The translations under genes and the position numbers were made by a program. A stretch of DNA of 64,000 nt from Agromyces ramosus (GTDB taxonomy: Bacteria > Actinomycetota > Actinomycetes > Actinomycetales > Microbacteriaceae), in contig NZ_SGWY01000001.1 of the NCBI RefSeq assembly GCF_004216665.1, forward strand, positions 1,178,001 to 1,242,000. The letters are read 5' to 3'. The notes beneath the pieces were generated by a model that searched no databases, had not been told where the DNA came from, and saw only the letters and a list, made by a program, of their open reading frames with translations. The first letter of the stretch is position 1. Each line of letters opens with the position of its first letter. This document shows, one piece after another, positions 1-8,288 of the stretch.

Positions 1-2314
1 CGAGGTGCTGCTCGAGGTCGATGTACGCGTCGTCGGCCACGTCGAAGACCACCTTCTTGATCTCGCCGCCGGCGTAGTCGAACCGTCCGGAGTAGTCCGC
101 GGCCGACACGCTGTCACCCGAGTCGTAGCCGATGCACAGCCCCTCGCCGCACAGCGCGTAGTGACCGGTCATCGTGCGGATCTCCTCGGATGCGACCGCC
201 CGGTCGTCGATGTAGAGCGTCGCGGTGCCGTATGACTCGCGGTGCTCGCCGGTGCGTTCCTTCCTGAAGTCGATGCCCAGCACGTGCTCGCCCGCCGGCG
301 GCATCGTCGCCGACAGCAACTGTGGCTCGCCGATCCCGAGGAAGTTGTGCACGTAGTGCAGCCGGCCGCCCTTCACGAACAGCGCGTGCCCACCGAACCG
401 AGAGCCTTGCGCGAAGATGACCCCCTGCGTCTGGTCGGTCGTGACCACGTGCCCGAGCACCCGGAACGACACCGCGTGGGTGTTCGCCGCGCTGCGCTCG
501 GGGATCTCGCTGGTTCCCGGGTAGTAGACGTACTGTCCACTCGGGGGCACCGGGATCGAGAACTCCATGGTGAGGAAGGTCTCGAGGTCCTTGCCGACGA
601 CGTTCAGGTCGTTGAGCGGCAGCACGTTGTTCGCCTGCGCCTCCCTGAGCCACAGCGCCTTCAGCTCCTCGACCTTCTCGGGGTGCTGTTCGGCGAGGTC
701 GACGGCCTCGGCGCGATCCTCCTCGGTGTGGAAGAGCTGCCAGCGGTCATTGTCGTAGTCGCCGAGCCCCGAGATCGGTCCGTGCTCGGTGACCGCCTTC
801 CATCCCCGATGCCAGATGCCGCGATTGCCGAACATCTCGTAGTACTGGGTCTCCTTCGCGGTCGGCGCGTCCGCCGAGCCGAAGCTGTACCCCATCGAGA
901 CGCCCGAGAGCGGCGCCTGCTGCACGCCGTCGACATGATCGGGGAACTCGACGCCGCATGCCTCGAGGATCGTGGGCACGATGTCGGTCGAGTGGTGGTA
1001 CTGGCTGCGAATCTCGCCGCGCGCGGCGATGCCCTTGGGCCAGGAGATCACCAGCGGGTCCGCGATGCCGCCCTGGTACACGTACCGCTTGAACATGCGA
1101 TACGGCGTCGAGAACGCCGCTGCCCATCCCGTGGGGTAGTGATTGTAGGTGTCGGGCGATCCGAGCCGGTCGAGGTACTTGAGGTTCTCCTCCATGGTGT
1201 CGGGGAACCCGTTGAAGAACTTCCCCTCGTTGACCGAGCCGTTGGGGCTCCCCTCCCCGGAGGCGCCGTTGTCGGCCGCGTAGATGACGAGGGTGTCGTC
1301 CAACTGGCCGGACTCCTCGAGGTAGTCGATGATGCGCCCCACCTGCGCGTCGGTGTACTCCGAGAACCCGGCGTACACCTCCGCCATGCGGCTGAAGAGC
1401 CGCTTCTCCTCATCGGAGAGGGAGTCCCACGGTCGCACGCGGTCCGCCTCGGAGAACGTGCCGTCGGCCATGGGGTTCAACGGCGTCAGTTCGGTCCCCT
1501 CCGGCAGGATGCCCCGTTCGATCATGCGCGGCAGCACCCACTCGCGGTAGGCCTCGTACCCGTCGTCGAACCGGCCCGCGTACTTGTCGATGTACTCCTG
1601 GGGGGCGTGGTGCGGCGCGTGGTTGGCGCCGGGGCAGAACCAGAGGTACCAGGGCTTGTCGGGGTCGGTCTGCTTCGAGTCCCGAATGAACGCCATCGCC
1701 TTGTCGGCGAGGTCCTTCGAGAGGTGGTACCCCTCCTCGGGCATGTAGGGCTGGTCGATGTAGTGGTTGTCCTCGGCGAGCGACGGATACCACTGGTTCG
1801 TCTCGCCGCCGATGAACCCGTAGAACCGGTCGTAGCCCTGCGCGAGCGGCCAGTCCTTCTTCGAGCCGCCGGCCGTCCAGGCGTCGATCGGCACGTTGTG
1901 GTTCTTGCCCACCCAGTACGTGCTCCACCCGGCATCGCGGAGCACTGCGGCCATGGTGGCGTTCGACTTCGGGATGTGCGAACTGTAGCCGGGGAATCCC
2001 GTCGACGATTCCGAGATCGACGCGAAGCCGTTCAAGTGGTGGTTGCGGCCGGTCAGGAACGTCGACCGCGTGGGCGAGCACAGGGCGGTGGTGTGCCACT
2101 GCGAGTAGGTGAGCCCGTTCGCCGCGAGCCGGTCGAGGGTGGGCATGTCGATGCGCCCGCCATACGGCGACCAGGCCGCCTGTCCGGTGTCGTCGAAGAG
2201 CACCACCAGGACGTTCGGCGCGCCGTCGGGCGCCTTGGCCGGGAGGAAGGCGTCCCAATCCCCGACCGAGTCCCGCACGTCGAACTCGATCTTCCCCCTG
2301 AATGCACGTGCCAC
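1..2314 (-). CDS. Arylsulfatase (type I sulfatase), C-terminus cut by window edge
   Basis: Type I sulfatase that would hydrolyse sulfate esters; the substrate cannot be read from sequence. The signature CSPTR lies in ALCSPTRSTFLTGRNHH, with Cys79 the residue normally converted to formylglycine, and an N-terminal metal-site stretch LFDDTGQ precedes it. The frame stays open to base 1 (about 771 codons) and the last visible residues, DAYIDLEQHL, look like the usual C-terminal strand, so only a few residues are missing. GTG 2314 is preferred because a GGGGGAAG Shine-Dalgarno lies about 9 nt upstream; GTG 2323 is in frame but would abut that site. No signal peptide is visible. No formylglycine-generating enzyme is in the window. 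A FAD oxidoreductase gene lies upstream on the same strand. Confidence 0.93.
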   Translation of the reverse strand, partial: MARAFRGKIEFDVRDSVGDWDAFLPAKAPDGAPNVLVVLFDDTGQAAWSPYGGRIDMPTLDRLAANGLTYSQWHTTALCSPTRSTFLTGRNHHLNGFASISESSTGFPGYSSHIPKSNATMAAVLRDAGWSTYWVGKNHNVPIDAWTAGGSKKDWPLAQGYDRFYGFIGGETNQWYPSLAEDNHYIDQPYMPEEGYHLSKDLADKAMAFIRDSKQTDPDKPWYLWFCPGANHAPHHAPQEYIDKYAGRFDDGYEAYREWVLPRMIERGILPEGTELTPLNPMADGTFSEADRVRPWDSLSDEEKRLFSRMAEVYAGFSEYTDAQVGRIIDYLEESGQLDDTLVIYAADNGASGEGSPNGSVNEGKFFNGFPDTMEENLKYLDRLGSPDTYNHYPTGWAAAFSTPYRMFKRYVYQGGIADPLVISWPKGIAARGEIRSQYHHSTDIVPTILEACGVEFPDHVDGVQQAPLSGVSMGYSFGSADAPTAKETQYYEMFGNRGIWHRGWKAVTEHGPISGLGDYDNDRWQLFHTEEDRAEAVDLAEQHPEKVEELKALWLREAQANNVLPLNDLNVVGKDLETFLTMEFSIPVPPSGQYVYYPGTSEIPERSAANTHAVSFRVLGHVVTTDQTQGVIFAQGSRFGGHALFVKGGRLHYVHNFLGIGEPQLLSATMPPAGEHVLGIDFRKERTGEHRESYGTATLYIDDRAVASEEIRTMTGHYALCGEGLCIGYDSGDSVSAADYSGRFDYAGGEIKKVVFDVADDAYIDLEQHL

Positions 2315-2348
2315 GTGTCGCACCTTCCCCCGAAGCGCCGTCGACCTC

Positions 2349-2391
2349 CGACGGTCCCTGCTCCACGCTGCCACGCGCTCATCGGCCTGAC
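2349..2391 (-). promoter_or_regulatory. Weak match to the shared GTCAA promoter module, sulfatase
   Basis: Reading leftwards, GTCAGGCC begins at 2391 and ACCGTCGGAG begins 36 nt later, 41 nt before the sulfatase start. It resembles the module seen in front of the PRC-barrel gene and others, but the first box has G for A at its fifth base and the -10 is GACCGT rather than TAnnnT. Treated as a possible, degenerate member. Confidence 0.3.
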
Positions 2392-2414
2392 AAGGATCGC
2401 TTCGCGAGGAGGCC

Positions 2415-3962
2415 TCAGTTCGTCTCGCGGATGCGGGGCTCCTGCGGCAGGTCGTGCACGGCGGGTCCCTCGATGCGGATGCCGGATGCATCGAAGCGCG
2501 ATCCGTGCAGCGGGCAGTCCCATGTCGTCTCGGCGTCGTTCCACCGCAGCACGCCGCCGAGGTGGGTGCACACGGCGCGCACGGCGCACGTGCGCCCGTC
2601 GACCGTGGAGATCCCGTACGGCACGCCCCTGCGGGAGACCACCACGCCCTCGCCCTCGCTCGGCGCATGCGCCGGGGCGGGGTGCGCCTCCGCGCCACCC
2701 CAGCCGACGGCGATCGCCCGCGCCACCCGGGCCCCCTCCGCCGCCCCGCGCCCGACGTCGGCGGGCGCCGTCGACCGGGTGCCGAGCACGCGGATCCAAT
2801 CGCGACGATCGCGCCACGGCACGCCGAGGAGCTCCTCGGAGATGCGGATGGCCGCGGCGGCGCCGTTCGTGAGCCCCCACTTGGCGAACCCGGTCGCCAC
2901 CCAGATCCGTCCGAGGCCCCGTGGCATCCGGCCGACGAACGGCACGAGGTTCGCCGATTCGTAATCCTGCGCGGCCCAGCGATGCGTCAGGTCGGCCGCT
3001 GGGAAGTACCGCTTCGTCCACGCCACGAGGTCGCGCACCCGGGCCTCGGTCGACGGGACCCGGCCGACCGGATGCCCGTTGCCGCCCACGATCAGCAGCG
3101 GCGGCGCGTCGGGGTCGCGGTCGGGGGTCGTGCGCACCGATCGCGTCGGGGCGTCGACGGTGATGAAGAGGCCGGGCGGCGGCGGCGCCTCGACCCGGTA
3201 CGACGTGAGATGCGAACGGAGCGGGCGGGTCTTCGCGAAGTACAGTCCGCGCAGCAGCGTCGGCGCGGCCGTCGCGATGACGGCGGCATCCGCCCGGATG
3301 GTGCCGTGCGGAGTGCGGAGCTCGACCGGCCGGCCGGCGTGCACCGCCTCGACGCGCATGCCCTCCAGGAGCACGCCGCCCTCGGCGACGAACGCGCGAG
3401 CCATCGCCACCGCGAGCCGGTAGGGGTCGAGCCCCAGCTGACCGGGCAGCGCGACCGCTCCCACGAACGGGAACGACACGGGCATCCGCTCGACGCGCTC
3501 GACAGGGAGGCCGGCCTCGAAGGCCGCGTCGAGCTCCCGGTCGACGAGGTCGAGCCCGCCGTCGGTCGCGGCGTAGCTGTAGGCGGTCTCCTCGGAGGTG
3601 GGCACGCCGTGGTGCTCGGCGAACTCCGCGATCCAGCGAAGCCCGTCGAGGTTCGCGTCGGCGTAGGCGCGCACCACGCGCGCCGAATGCGATCGACGGA
3701 TGCGCTGCAGCATCGCGCCCTGGAGGACGCTCGCCTTGCCGGTGTTCGCGCCCGTCGCGAGCGCCGCGACCCGCTGGGCCTCGAGCACCACGACGCGGGA
3801 CCCGCCGCGCTGGAGCATGATGGCCGTCGCGAGTCCGGTGATCCCGGCGCCCACCACCGCCACGTCGAAGCGATCGCCCGGCATGACGGCGCCCTCGTAA
3901 CGCGCCGTCGGGGCGGGCTCGGTCTCGTCGGCGGTGGCGAGGTCGGTCCAGAGGGACGTCAT
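2415..3962 (-). CDS. FAD-dependent oxidoreductase with C-terminal Rieske [2Fe-2S] domain
   Basis: Predicted cytoplasmic flavoprotein of the DAO (glycine oxidase-like) fold fused to a Rieske cluster domain. The dinucleotide-binding motif VVGAGITGLATA lies near residues 32-45. The Rieske ligands are complete: Cys465-x-His467 in VCTHLGG and Cys483-x2-His486 in CPLHGSRF. Length is 515 aa from ATG 3962; an upstream in-frame start at 3998 is disfavoured because a TTGACT -10 box at 3974-3969 sits 6 nt before ATG 3962, giving a leaderless start. Members of this architecture are usually annotated only as FAD-dependent oxidoreductase; the substrate is unknown. Same strand as the sulfatase, with a 100-bp gap. 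Confidence 0.9.
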   Translation of the reverse strand: MTSLWTDLATADETEPAPTARYEGAVMPGDRFDVAVVGAGITGLATAIMLQRGGSRVVVLEAQRVAALATGANTGKASVLQGAMLQRIRRSHSARVVRAYADANLDGLRWIAEFAEHHGVPTSEETAYSYAATDGGLDLVDRELDAAFEAGLPVERVERMPVSFPFVGAVALPGQLGLDPYRLAVAMARAFVAEGGVLLEGMRVEAVHAGRPVELRTPHGTIRADAAVIATAAPTLLRGLYFAKTRPLRSHLTSYRVEAPPPPGLFITVDAPTRSVRTTPDRDPDAPPLLIVGGNGHPVGRVPSTEARVRDLVAWTKRYFPAADLTHRWAAQDYESANLVPFVGRMPRGLGRIWVATGFAKWGLTNGAAAAIRISEELLGVPWRDRRDWIRVLGTRSTAPADVGRGAAEGARVARAIAVGWGGAEAHPAPAHAPSEGEGVVVSRRGVPYGISTVDGRTCAVRAVCTHLGGVLRWNDAETTWDCPLHGSRFDASGIRIEGPAVHDLPQEPRIRETN

Positions 3963-3966
3963 GCGC

Positions 3967-4007
3967 ACAGTCAACGCCCGAATGGGCGTGCACGGCAATG
4001 GGTTGAC
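3967..4007 (-). promoter_or_regulatory. Shared GTCAA promoter module, FAD-Rieske gene
   Basis: GTCAACCC begins at 4007 on the minus strand. A TTGACT -10-like hexamer begins 33 nt downstream at 3974, 6 nt before ATG 3962. The spacing matches the other members of the module in this window and predicts a leaderless mRNA. Confidence 0.5.
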
Positions 4008-4017
4008 GCCGGCGCCC

Positions 4018-4287
4018 TCAGCCTGCGAGCAGCGCCGTCTTCAGGCGCACGGGGTCGACGCGCCAGAAGTCGTGCACCTCGCCGTCGACGAGCAGCACCG
4101 GGATCTCCTCGGCGTAGCGCTCGGCGAGGGCCGCGTCGTCGAGGATCGAGCGCTCGTCGAACGCGATGCGCGTCGCGGCATCCGCGGCCCCGACCTCGGC
4201 GATCACGGCCTGCACGACCTCGCGTGCGTCGTCGCAGAGGTGGCAGCCGGGCTTGCCGATGAGGGTCAGGCGGATGTCGCGGGTCAC
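4018..4287 (-). CDS. Glutaredoxin family protein (DUF836-like)
   Basis: Small thioredoxin-fold protein of 89 aa with the dithiol motif C-H-L-C in LIGKPGCHLCDDAREVV close to the N-terminus, as in glutaredoxin-like/DUF836 proteins. The middle section has the expected cis-proline region (EEIPVLLVDGE). It probably acts in cytoplasmic thiol-disulfide exchange; the partner is unknown. GTG 4287 is chosen because the conserved domain begins within three residues of it, and the in-frame extension upstream is low-complexity Arg/Ser sequence that overlaps the bS22 gene antisense or terminator region. The bS22 gene lies just upstream on the same strand, separated by its own terminator. Confidence 0.85.
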   Translation of the reverse strand: MTRDIRLTLIGKPGCHLCDDAREVVQAVIAEVGAADAATRIAFDERSILDDAALAERYAEEIPVLLVDGEVHDFWRVDPVRLKTALLAG

Positions 4288-4318
4288 GCGATCCACCCTA
4301 CGCGGCGGGAGCACAGCG

Positions 4319-4347
4319 AAAAGCGCCAGGCCGTCGGGCCTGACGCT
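4319..4347 (-). terminator. Rho-independent terminator after bS22 gene
   Basis: On the minus strand AGCGTCAGGCC (4347-4337) pairs with GGCCTGGCGCT (4332-4322) around a CGAC loop, 11 bp with one G-U pair, followed directly by TTTT. It lies 23 nt after the bS22 stop codon. Confidence 0.8.
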
Positions 4348-4369
4348 CTGCCGGTCGTGCGAAGGACGA

Positions 4370-4468
4370 CTACTTCTTGTTGCGACGCTGGTGACGCGTC
4401 TTGCGAAGCAGCTTGCGGTGCTTCTTCTTCGCCATGCGCTTGCGGCGCTTCTTGATGACGGAACCCAT
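4370..4468 (-). CDS. Small ribosomal protein bS22 (AURKAIP1/COX24-domain mini-protein)
   Basis: A 32-residue, extremely basic protein: it starts MGSVIKKRRKRMAKKKH and ends RRNKK, which is the near-invariant actinobacterial protein first annotated as AURKAIP1/COX24 domain and later located as bS22 on the mycobacterial 30S subunit. Length and sequence match the family closely. ATG 4468 has a GAGG element upstream. It is followed by a clear terminator, so it is probably monocistronic. It is easily missed by gene finders because of its length. Confidence 0.93.
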   Translation of the reverse strand: MGSVIKKRRKRMAKKKHRKLLRKTRHQRRNKK

Positions 4469-4586
4469 CGAAACCTCACAGAAAAGATCGAGTCGGCCAC
4501 GCGTGCCGCAGCCAGAGGCGGGAAAGCCTCGGGATAGTCTACCGGATTCGGCGGGCACGCCCATCACGATGCGTTACCGTCGAGGA

Positions 4587-5096
4587 ATGCGCTCGCACCA
4601 CCTCGTCATCCGCACCACGACGGAGGACGACTGGGAGGCCGTGCGCACCCTTCGGCTCGAGATGCTGCGCGACACTCCGCTCGCCTACGGCGAGACCCTC
4701 GAGCACGCGCTGCGGGTCGACGAAGCAGCGTGGCGGCTGCGCGGCGCTCGGGGCACGACGCCCGGTCAGACCTCGATCGTGGCGATCGACGGCGACCGCT
4801 GGGTGGGCCACATGGGCGGGTACATCCCGGATGCCGCGACCGGCCCGCTCCTCGTGGGCGTGTACGTGGCTCCCGAGTACCGCGGCGACGCGGCCGGTGT
4901 CTCGCGCCTGCTGCTCGACGCCGTGGAGCGCTGGGCGATGGACTACGCCGACACCCTTCGCCTCGAGGTGCACGAGGACAACCCCCGCGCCCGGCGCTTC
5001 TACGAGAAGCTCGGCTTCACGCTCACCGGGCGGAGCCGCGAGTACGAGCTCGAACCCGGCGGCCTCGAGCTGGAGATGATCAAGCCGCTGCGCTGA
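4587..5096 (+). CDS. GNAT family N-acetyltransferase
   Basis: Predicted acetyl-CoA-dependent N-acetyltransferase, 169 aa. The acetyl-CoA binding strand-loop is visible as VGVYVAPEYRGDAAGVSRLL (motif A, R-G-D-A-A-G), followed by LEVHEDNPRARRFYEKLGF, the usual motif B with the N-x-x-A-x-x-F-Y-x-x-x-G-F pattern. The acceptor substrate cannot be inferred. ATG 4587 is chosen at the start of the conserved domain; ATG 4569 in frame would add six basic residues. It is divergent from bS22. The next gene, a DUF1772 membrane protein, starts 45 bp downstream on the same strand. Confidence 0.88.
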   Translation: MRSHHLVIRTTTEDDWEAVRTLRLEMLRDTPLAYGETLEHALRVDEAAWRLRGARGTTPGQTSIVAIDGDRWVGHMGGYIPDAATGPLLVGVYVAPEYRGDAAGVSRLLLDAVERWAMDYADTLRLEVHEDNPRARRFYEKLGFTLTGRSREYELEPGGLELEMIKPLR

Positions 5097-5141
5097 CGCC
5101 GGGCACGACAGGATGACCCCGGTGCACGGCAGACTGTGCGC

Positions 5142-5630
5142 ATGACCGTGTTCATCGACGTGCTGCTCATCGTGGCGATCCTCGGCACCGGCATCGTCGC
5201 CGGGGTCTTCTCCGCGTTCTCGGGGTTCGTGACGCAGGGCCTCGACCGGCTGCCGCCTGCGGATGCCGCGCGGGCCATGCGCGAGCTCAACGTCACGGCG
5301 GTGCGCCCCCCGCTGATGCTCGCCCTGTTCGGCACGGGCCTGCTCGCGGTGGCGCTCATCGTGTTCGCGCTCGTCGGTGCGCTCGGCGGCGGCACCTGGT
5401 GGGCGGTCGCGGCATCCGTCCTCTACCTCGTCGGCGCGATCGGCGTGACCGGTGGCGCCAACGTCCCCCGCAACAACCGACTCGCGGCGGCGCCGGCAGC
5501 GGATGCCTCGGCGCTCGCGTCGGCATGGACCGAGTTCCGCCCCGGGTGGCAGGCGTGGAATCACGTGCGCACGTTCACGTCCGCGGCGGCATGCGTCGGG
5601 TTCGTGCTCGCGCTGCTCGCAGCCCACTGA
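5142..5630 (+). CDS. DUF1772 (anthrone-oxygenase-like) membrane protein
   Basis: A 162-aa integral membrane protein with four predicted helices: near residues 3-25, 55-80, 83-103 and 140-160. The N-rich segment TGGANVPRNNRL and the following tryptophan-rich FRPGWQAWNHVRTFTS are the conserved marks of the DUF1772/anthrone oxygenase-like family, in which Asn-Val-Pro-x-Asn and Trp-x-x-x-Asn are typical. The cellular role is unknown. ATG 5142 is preferred over an upstream start at 5136; a possible -10 (GACTGT) ends about 6 nt before it, suggesting a leaderless start. Convergent with the ArsR-type gene that follows. Confidence 0.82.
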   Translation: MTVFIDVLLIVAILGTGIVAGVFSAFSGFVTQGLDRLPPADAARAMRELNVTAVRPPLMLALFGTGLLAVALIVFALVGALGGGTWWAVAASVLYLVGAIGVTGGANVPRNNRLAAAPAADASALASAWTEFRPGWQAWNHVRTFTSAAACVGFVLALLAAH

Positions 5631-5667
5631 CCGTGCTGGCTCGGCCGGCCGGGGCGGACGTCGGCGG

Positions 5668-6108
5668 CTAGCGGCGCTTCTTCTGCCCGACGACCGCCGT
5701 GACCTGGTGTGCCGTCTCAGCGAACGCCTTGCCGATGGCGGAGGCGAACGCCAGCTGGTCCTGGTTGAGCGTGAGGTCGTCGGCGGGCGCCGCGCCGGCG
5801 AGCGTCGCAGCATCCGCGGCGGCATCCGATGACACGAACGGAATGAGCCAGTCCTCCAGCACCTCGAGCGGACCGCGGTCGAGGTGGTAGTAGCGGTGCT
5901 GGCCCTCCTCGCGAACGCCGACGAGGCCCGCCTCGCGCAGGACCTTGAGGTGCTTCGAGACGGTCGGCTGGCTGAGGCCGAGGGTCGAGACGATCTCGGA
6001 CACGCTGATCTCGCCGCCGGAACCGGGGGCGGAGGTCTCGCGATCCAGGAGCACGGCGAGGATGTCGCGCCGCGTCGTATCCGCCACCACGTCGAAGATG
6101 TCCGCCAT
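5668..6108 (-). CDS. ArsR-family winged-helix transcriptional regulator
   Basis: A 146-aa DNA-binding protein. Residues 1-80 form the ArsR-type helix-turn-helix: ADIFDVVADTTRRDILAVLL, then SEIVSTLGLSQPTVSKHLKV as the recognition helix pair and EGQHRYYHLD as the wing. There are no cysteine clusters of the metal-sensing kind, so the effector is not obvious. The C-terminal 60 residues are Ala-rich and end in KKRR. A TACCCT box at 6120-6115 lies 6 nt before ATG 6108, consistent with a leaderless transcript. It is divergent from the potassium transporter genes and may or may not control them. Confidence 0.88.
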   Translation of the reverse strand: MADIFDVVADTTRRDILAVLLDRETSAPGSGGEISVSEIVSTLGLSQPTVSKHLKVLREAGLVGVREEGQHRYYHLDRGPLEVLEDWLIPFVSSDAAADAATLAGAAPADDLTLNQDQLAFASAIGKAFAETAHQVTAVVGQKKRR

Positions 6109-6181
6109 GCGTCAAGGGTAGTCACTCCCGGCGAGGAGTACCATGACTCACGCATTCGGTGACGGCGGTTGAGGGGGCTCG

Positions 6182-7627
6182 ATGCACTCGAGGGCGATGG
6201 GCCGCCTCGGTCGATCCGATCGGCGGTCATGGCTCGGTCGAGTGCGCGATGCCGTCGACTCGCTGGTCAGGAAGTCGCCGTCCCGCTTCGCGATCCTCAT
6301 CTTCGCGGGCCTGATCCTGATCTTCACCCTGCTCTTCTCGCTGCCGATCGCGCGAGCCGGCGAGGGTTCGGGCGCGCCACTGCACGATGCGCTGTTCACC
6401 GCGGTGTCGGTGATCTGCGTGACGGGCCTCGCCACCGTCGACATGGCCACCTACTGGACGCCGTTCGGGAATGCCCTCGTGTTCATCGGCGTCAACATCG
6501 GCGGCGTGGGCGTGCTCACGCTGGCATCCATCCTCGGCCTCGTCATCTCGCGCCGGCTCGGACTGCGCGCCAAGCTGCTCGCGGCGAGCGACACCAACCC
6601 GTCGCGCATCCACGTCGGCCCGGTGGCCGAGCGCCAGGCGGTGCGACTCGGCGAGGTCGGCGGGCTGCTCGCCACCGTCGCGATCAGCGCGCTGGTCATC
6701 GAGGTGTCGATCGCGATCGCGATGCTGCCCAGCATGCTCGGCAAGGGATACGACCTGTTCCACTCGGTCTGGTACAGCTTCTACTACTCGGCGATGGCCT
6801 TCACGAACACCGGATTCAGCCCGAACCCCGGCGGCATGGAACCCTTCATCGACGACTACTGGTTCCAGACCATGCTGATGATCGGCGTCTTCCTCGGCAG
6901 CCTCGGCTTCCCCGTGATCTTCGCGCTCGCACGATCCTGGCGCACCCCGCGCCGCTGGAGCGTGCACGTGAAGCTCACGATCACCACCACGGTGATCCTC
7001 TTCGTGCTCGGCGCCGGCGCGTTCCTGCTGCTCGAGTACAACAACCCGCGGACCTATGGGCAGATCGACGCCGGGCCGACGATCTTCCAGTCGCTCTTCA
7101 TGTCGGCCATGACGAGGTCGGGCGGCTTCGCGACGATCAACATGCACGACCTCAACGGCTCGAGCATGCTCGTCTCCGACATGCTCATGTTCATCGGCGG
7201 CGGCTCCGCCTCCACCGCGGGCGGCATCAAGGTGACGACGCTGGCCGTGCTGTTCCTCGCCGCGTTCGCCGAGGCGCGAGGGGCGCCCGCGATGGAGGCG
7301 TTCGGCCGACGCATCCCGCGCGACATGCTCCGCCTCTCGGTGAGCGTCGTGCTCTGGGGAGCGACCATCGTCGCCGTGTCGTCCATCGCGATCCTCCAGA
7401 TCACGAAGGAACCGTTCGACTACGTGCTGTTCGACGTCATCTCCGCGTTCGCCACGTGCGGCCTCTCCACGGGGCTCACCGCGGACCTGCCACCGAGCGG
7501 GGTGTACGTCATGGCCGCCACCATGTTCATGGGGCGGGTTGGTACAGTGACACTCGCTGCGGCACTGGCGGCCAGCCAGCGTCGGCAGTTGTACCGACGT
7601 CCGGAAGAGAGGCCCATCGTTGGTTGA
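6182..7627 (+). CDS. ktrB: Ktr/Trk potassium uptake membrane subunit
   Basis: TrkH/KtrB-type K+ channel-like transporter, 481 aa with 8-10 membrane spans. Selectivity-filter style loops with glycine are visible in VSVICVTGLATVDM, AFTNTGFSPNPGG, SAMTRSGGFATIN and SAFATCGLSTGLTADL, the four repeated pore loops of this superfamily. The length fits KtrB. ATG 6182 follows a strong GAGGGGG site about 4 nt upstream. The ktrA gene overlaps its 3' end by 8 nt, so the pair is one operon and would assemble as membrane pore plus cytoplasmic gating ring. Confidence 0.94.
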   Translation: MHSRAMGRLGRSDRRSWLGRVRDAVDSLVRKSPSRFAILIFAGLILIFTLLFSLPIARAGEGSGAPLHDALFTAVSVICVTGLATVDMATYWTPFGNALVFIGVNIGGVGVLTLASILGLVISRRLGLRAKLLAASDTNPSRIHVGPVAERQAVRLGEVGGLLATVAISALVIEVSIAIAMLPSMLGKGYDLFHSVWYSFYYSAMAFTNTGFSPNPGGMEPFIDDYWFQTMLMIGVFLGSLGFPVIFALARSWRTPRRWSVHVKLTITTTVILFVLGAGAFLLLEYNNPRTYGQIDAGPTIFQSLFMSAMTRSGGFATINMHDLNGSSMLVSDMLMFIGGGSASTAGGIKVTTLAVLFLAAFAEARGAPAMEAFGRRIPRDMLRLSVSVVLWGATIVAVSSIAILQITKEPFDYVLFDVISAFATCGLSTGLTADLPPSGVYVMAATMFMGRVGTVTLAAALAASQRRQLYRRPEERPIVG

Positions 7628-8288
7628 TCGGATCAAACACGACGCGCCGGTGCTCGTGATCGGCCTCGGCCGCTTCGGCGCCGCCACCGCCGGACAGCTC
7701 GACCGGCTCGGGCGCGAGGTGCTCGCCGTCGACGACGACGAGACGCTCGTGCAGAAGTGGGCCGAGCGCGTGACGCACGCGGTGGTGGCCGATGCCCGCA
7801 ACATCGACGCACTGCGCCAGATCGGCGCCCAGGACTTCTCGATCGCCGTGTGCGCCGTGGGCTCCTCCATCGAGGCATCCGTGCTCATCACCGCCAACCT
7901 CGTCGACCTCAGGATCCCGCAGATCTGGTCGAAGGCGATCTCCGCCTCGCACGGCAAGATCCTCCAGCGCATCGGGGCGAACCACGTCATCTATCCCGAA
8001 CGCGAGGCCGGCGAGCGCACCGCGCACCTCGTCAGCGGTCGGATGCTCGACTTCATCGAGTTCGACGACGACTTCGCGCTCGTGAAGATGTACCCGCCGA
8101 AGCCGATCCGCGGCAAGAACCTCACGGAGTCGGGCGTGCGCTCACGGCACAACGTGACGGTGGTCGGCGTGAAGAGCCCGGGCAAGCCGTTCACGTACGC
8201 GACGGAGAAGACCGTGGTGTCGAACCACGACCTCATCATCGTGTCGGGCACCGAGGGCGACATCGAGAAGTTCGCGGCGCTCGAGTAG
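7620..8288 (+). CDS. ktrA: Ktr potassium uptake regulatory subunit (RCK/TrkA family)
   Basis: Cytoplasmic RCK protein of 222 aa that gates KtrB. The N-terminal Rossmann domain has VLVIGLGRFGAATAGQL (G-x-G-x-x-G) and a terminal-acid strand LAVDDDE, followed by the AVCAVGSSIEAS and NHVIYPEREAGERTA segments typical of KtrA. Residues from about 140 to the end form the TrkA-C domain. Translation starts at TTG 7620, inside the end of ktrB (8-nt overlap), implying translational coupling. The ligand (ATP/ADP, NAD(H) or c-di-AMP in the TrkA-C domain) cannot be told from sequence alone. Confidence 0.93.
   Translation: MVDRIKHDAPVLVIGLGRFGAATAGQLDRLGREVLAVDDDETLVQKWAERVTHAVVADARNIDALRQIGAQDFSIAVCAVGSSIEASVLITANLVDLRIPQIWSKAISASHGKILQRIGANHVIYPEREAGERTAHLVSGRMLDFIEFDDDFALVKMYPPKPIRGKNLTESGVRSRHNVTVVGVKSPGKPFTYATEKTVVSNHDLIIVSGTEGDIEKFAALE

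Noticed and set aside
242..2872. An 876-codon open frame on the plus strand opposite the sulfatase and FAD-Rieske genes.
   Set aside because: It is a by-product of the high GC third positions of the real minus-strand genes; its protein has no domain, is Arg/Val-rich and spans two genes. The opposite strand shows intact sulfatase and Rieske motifs.
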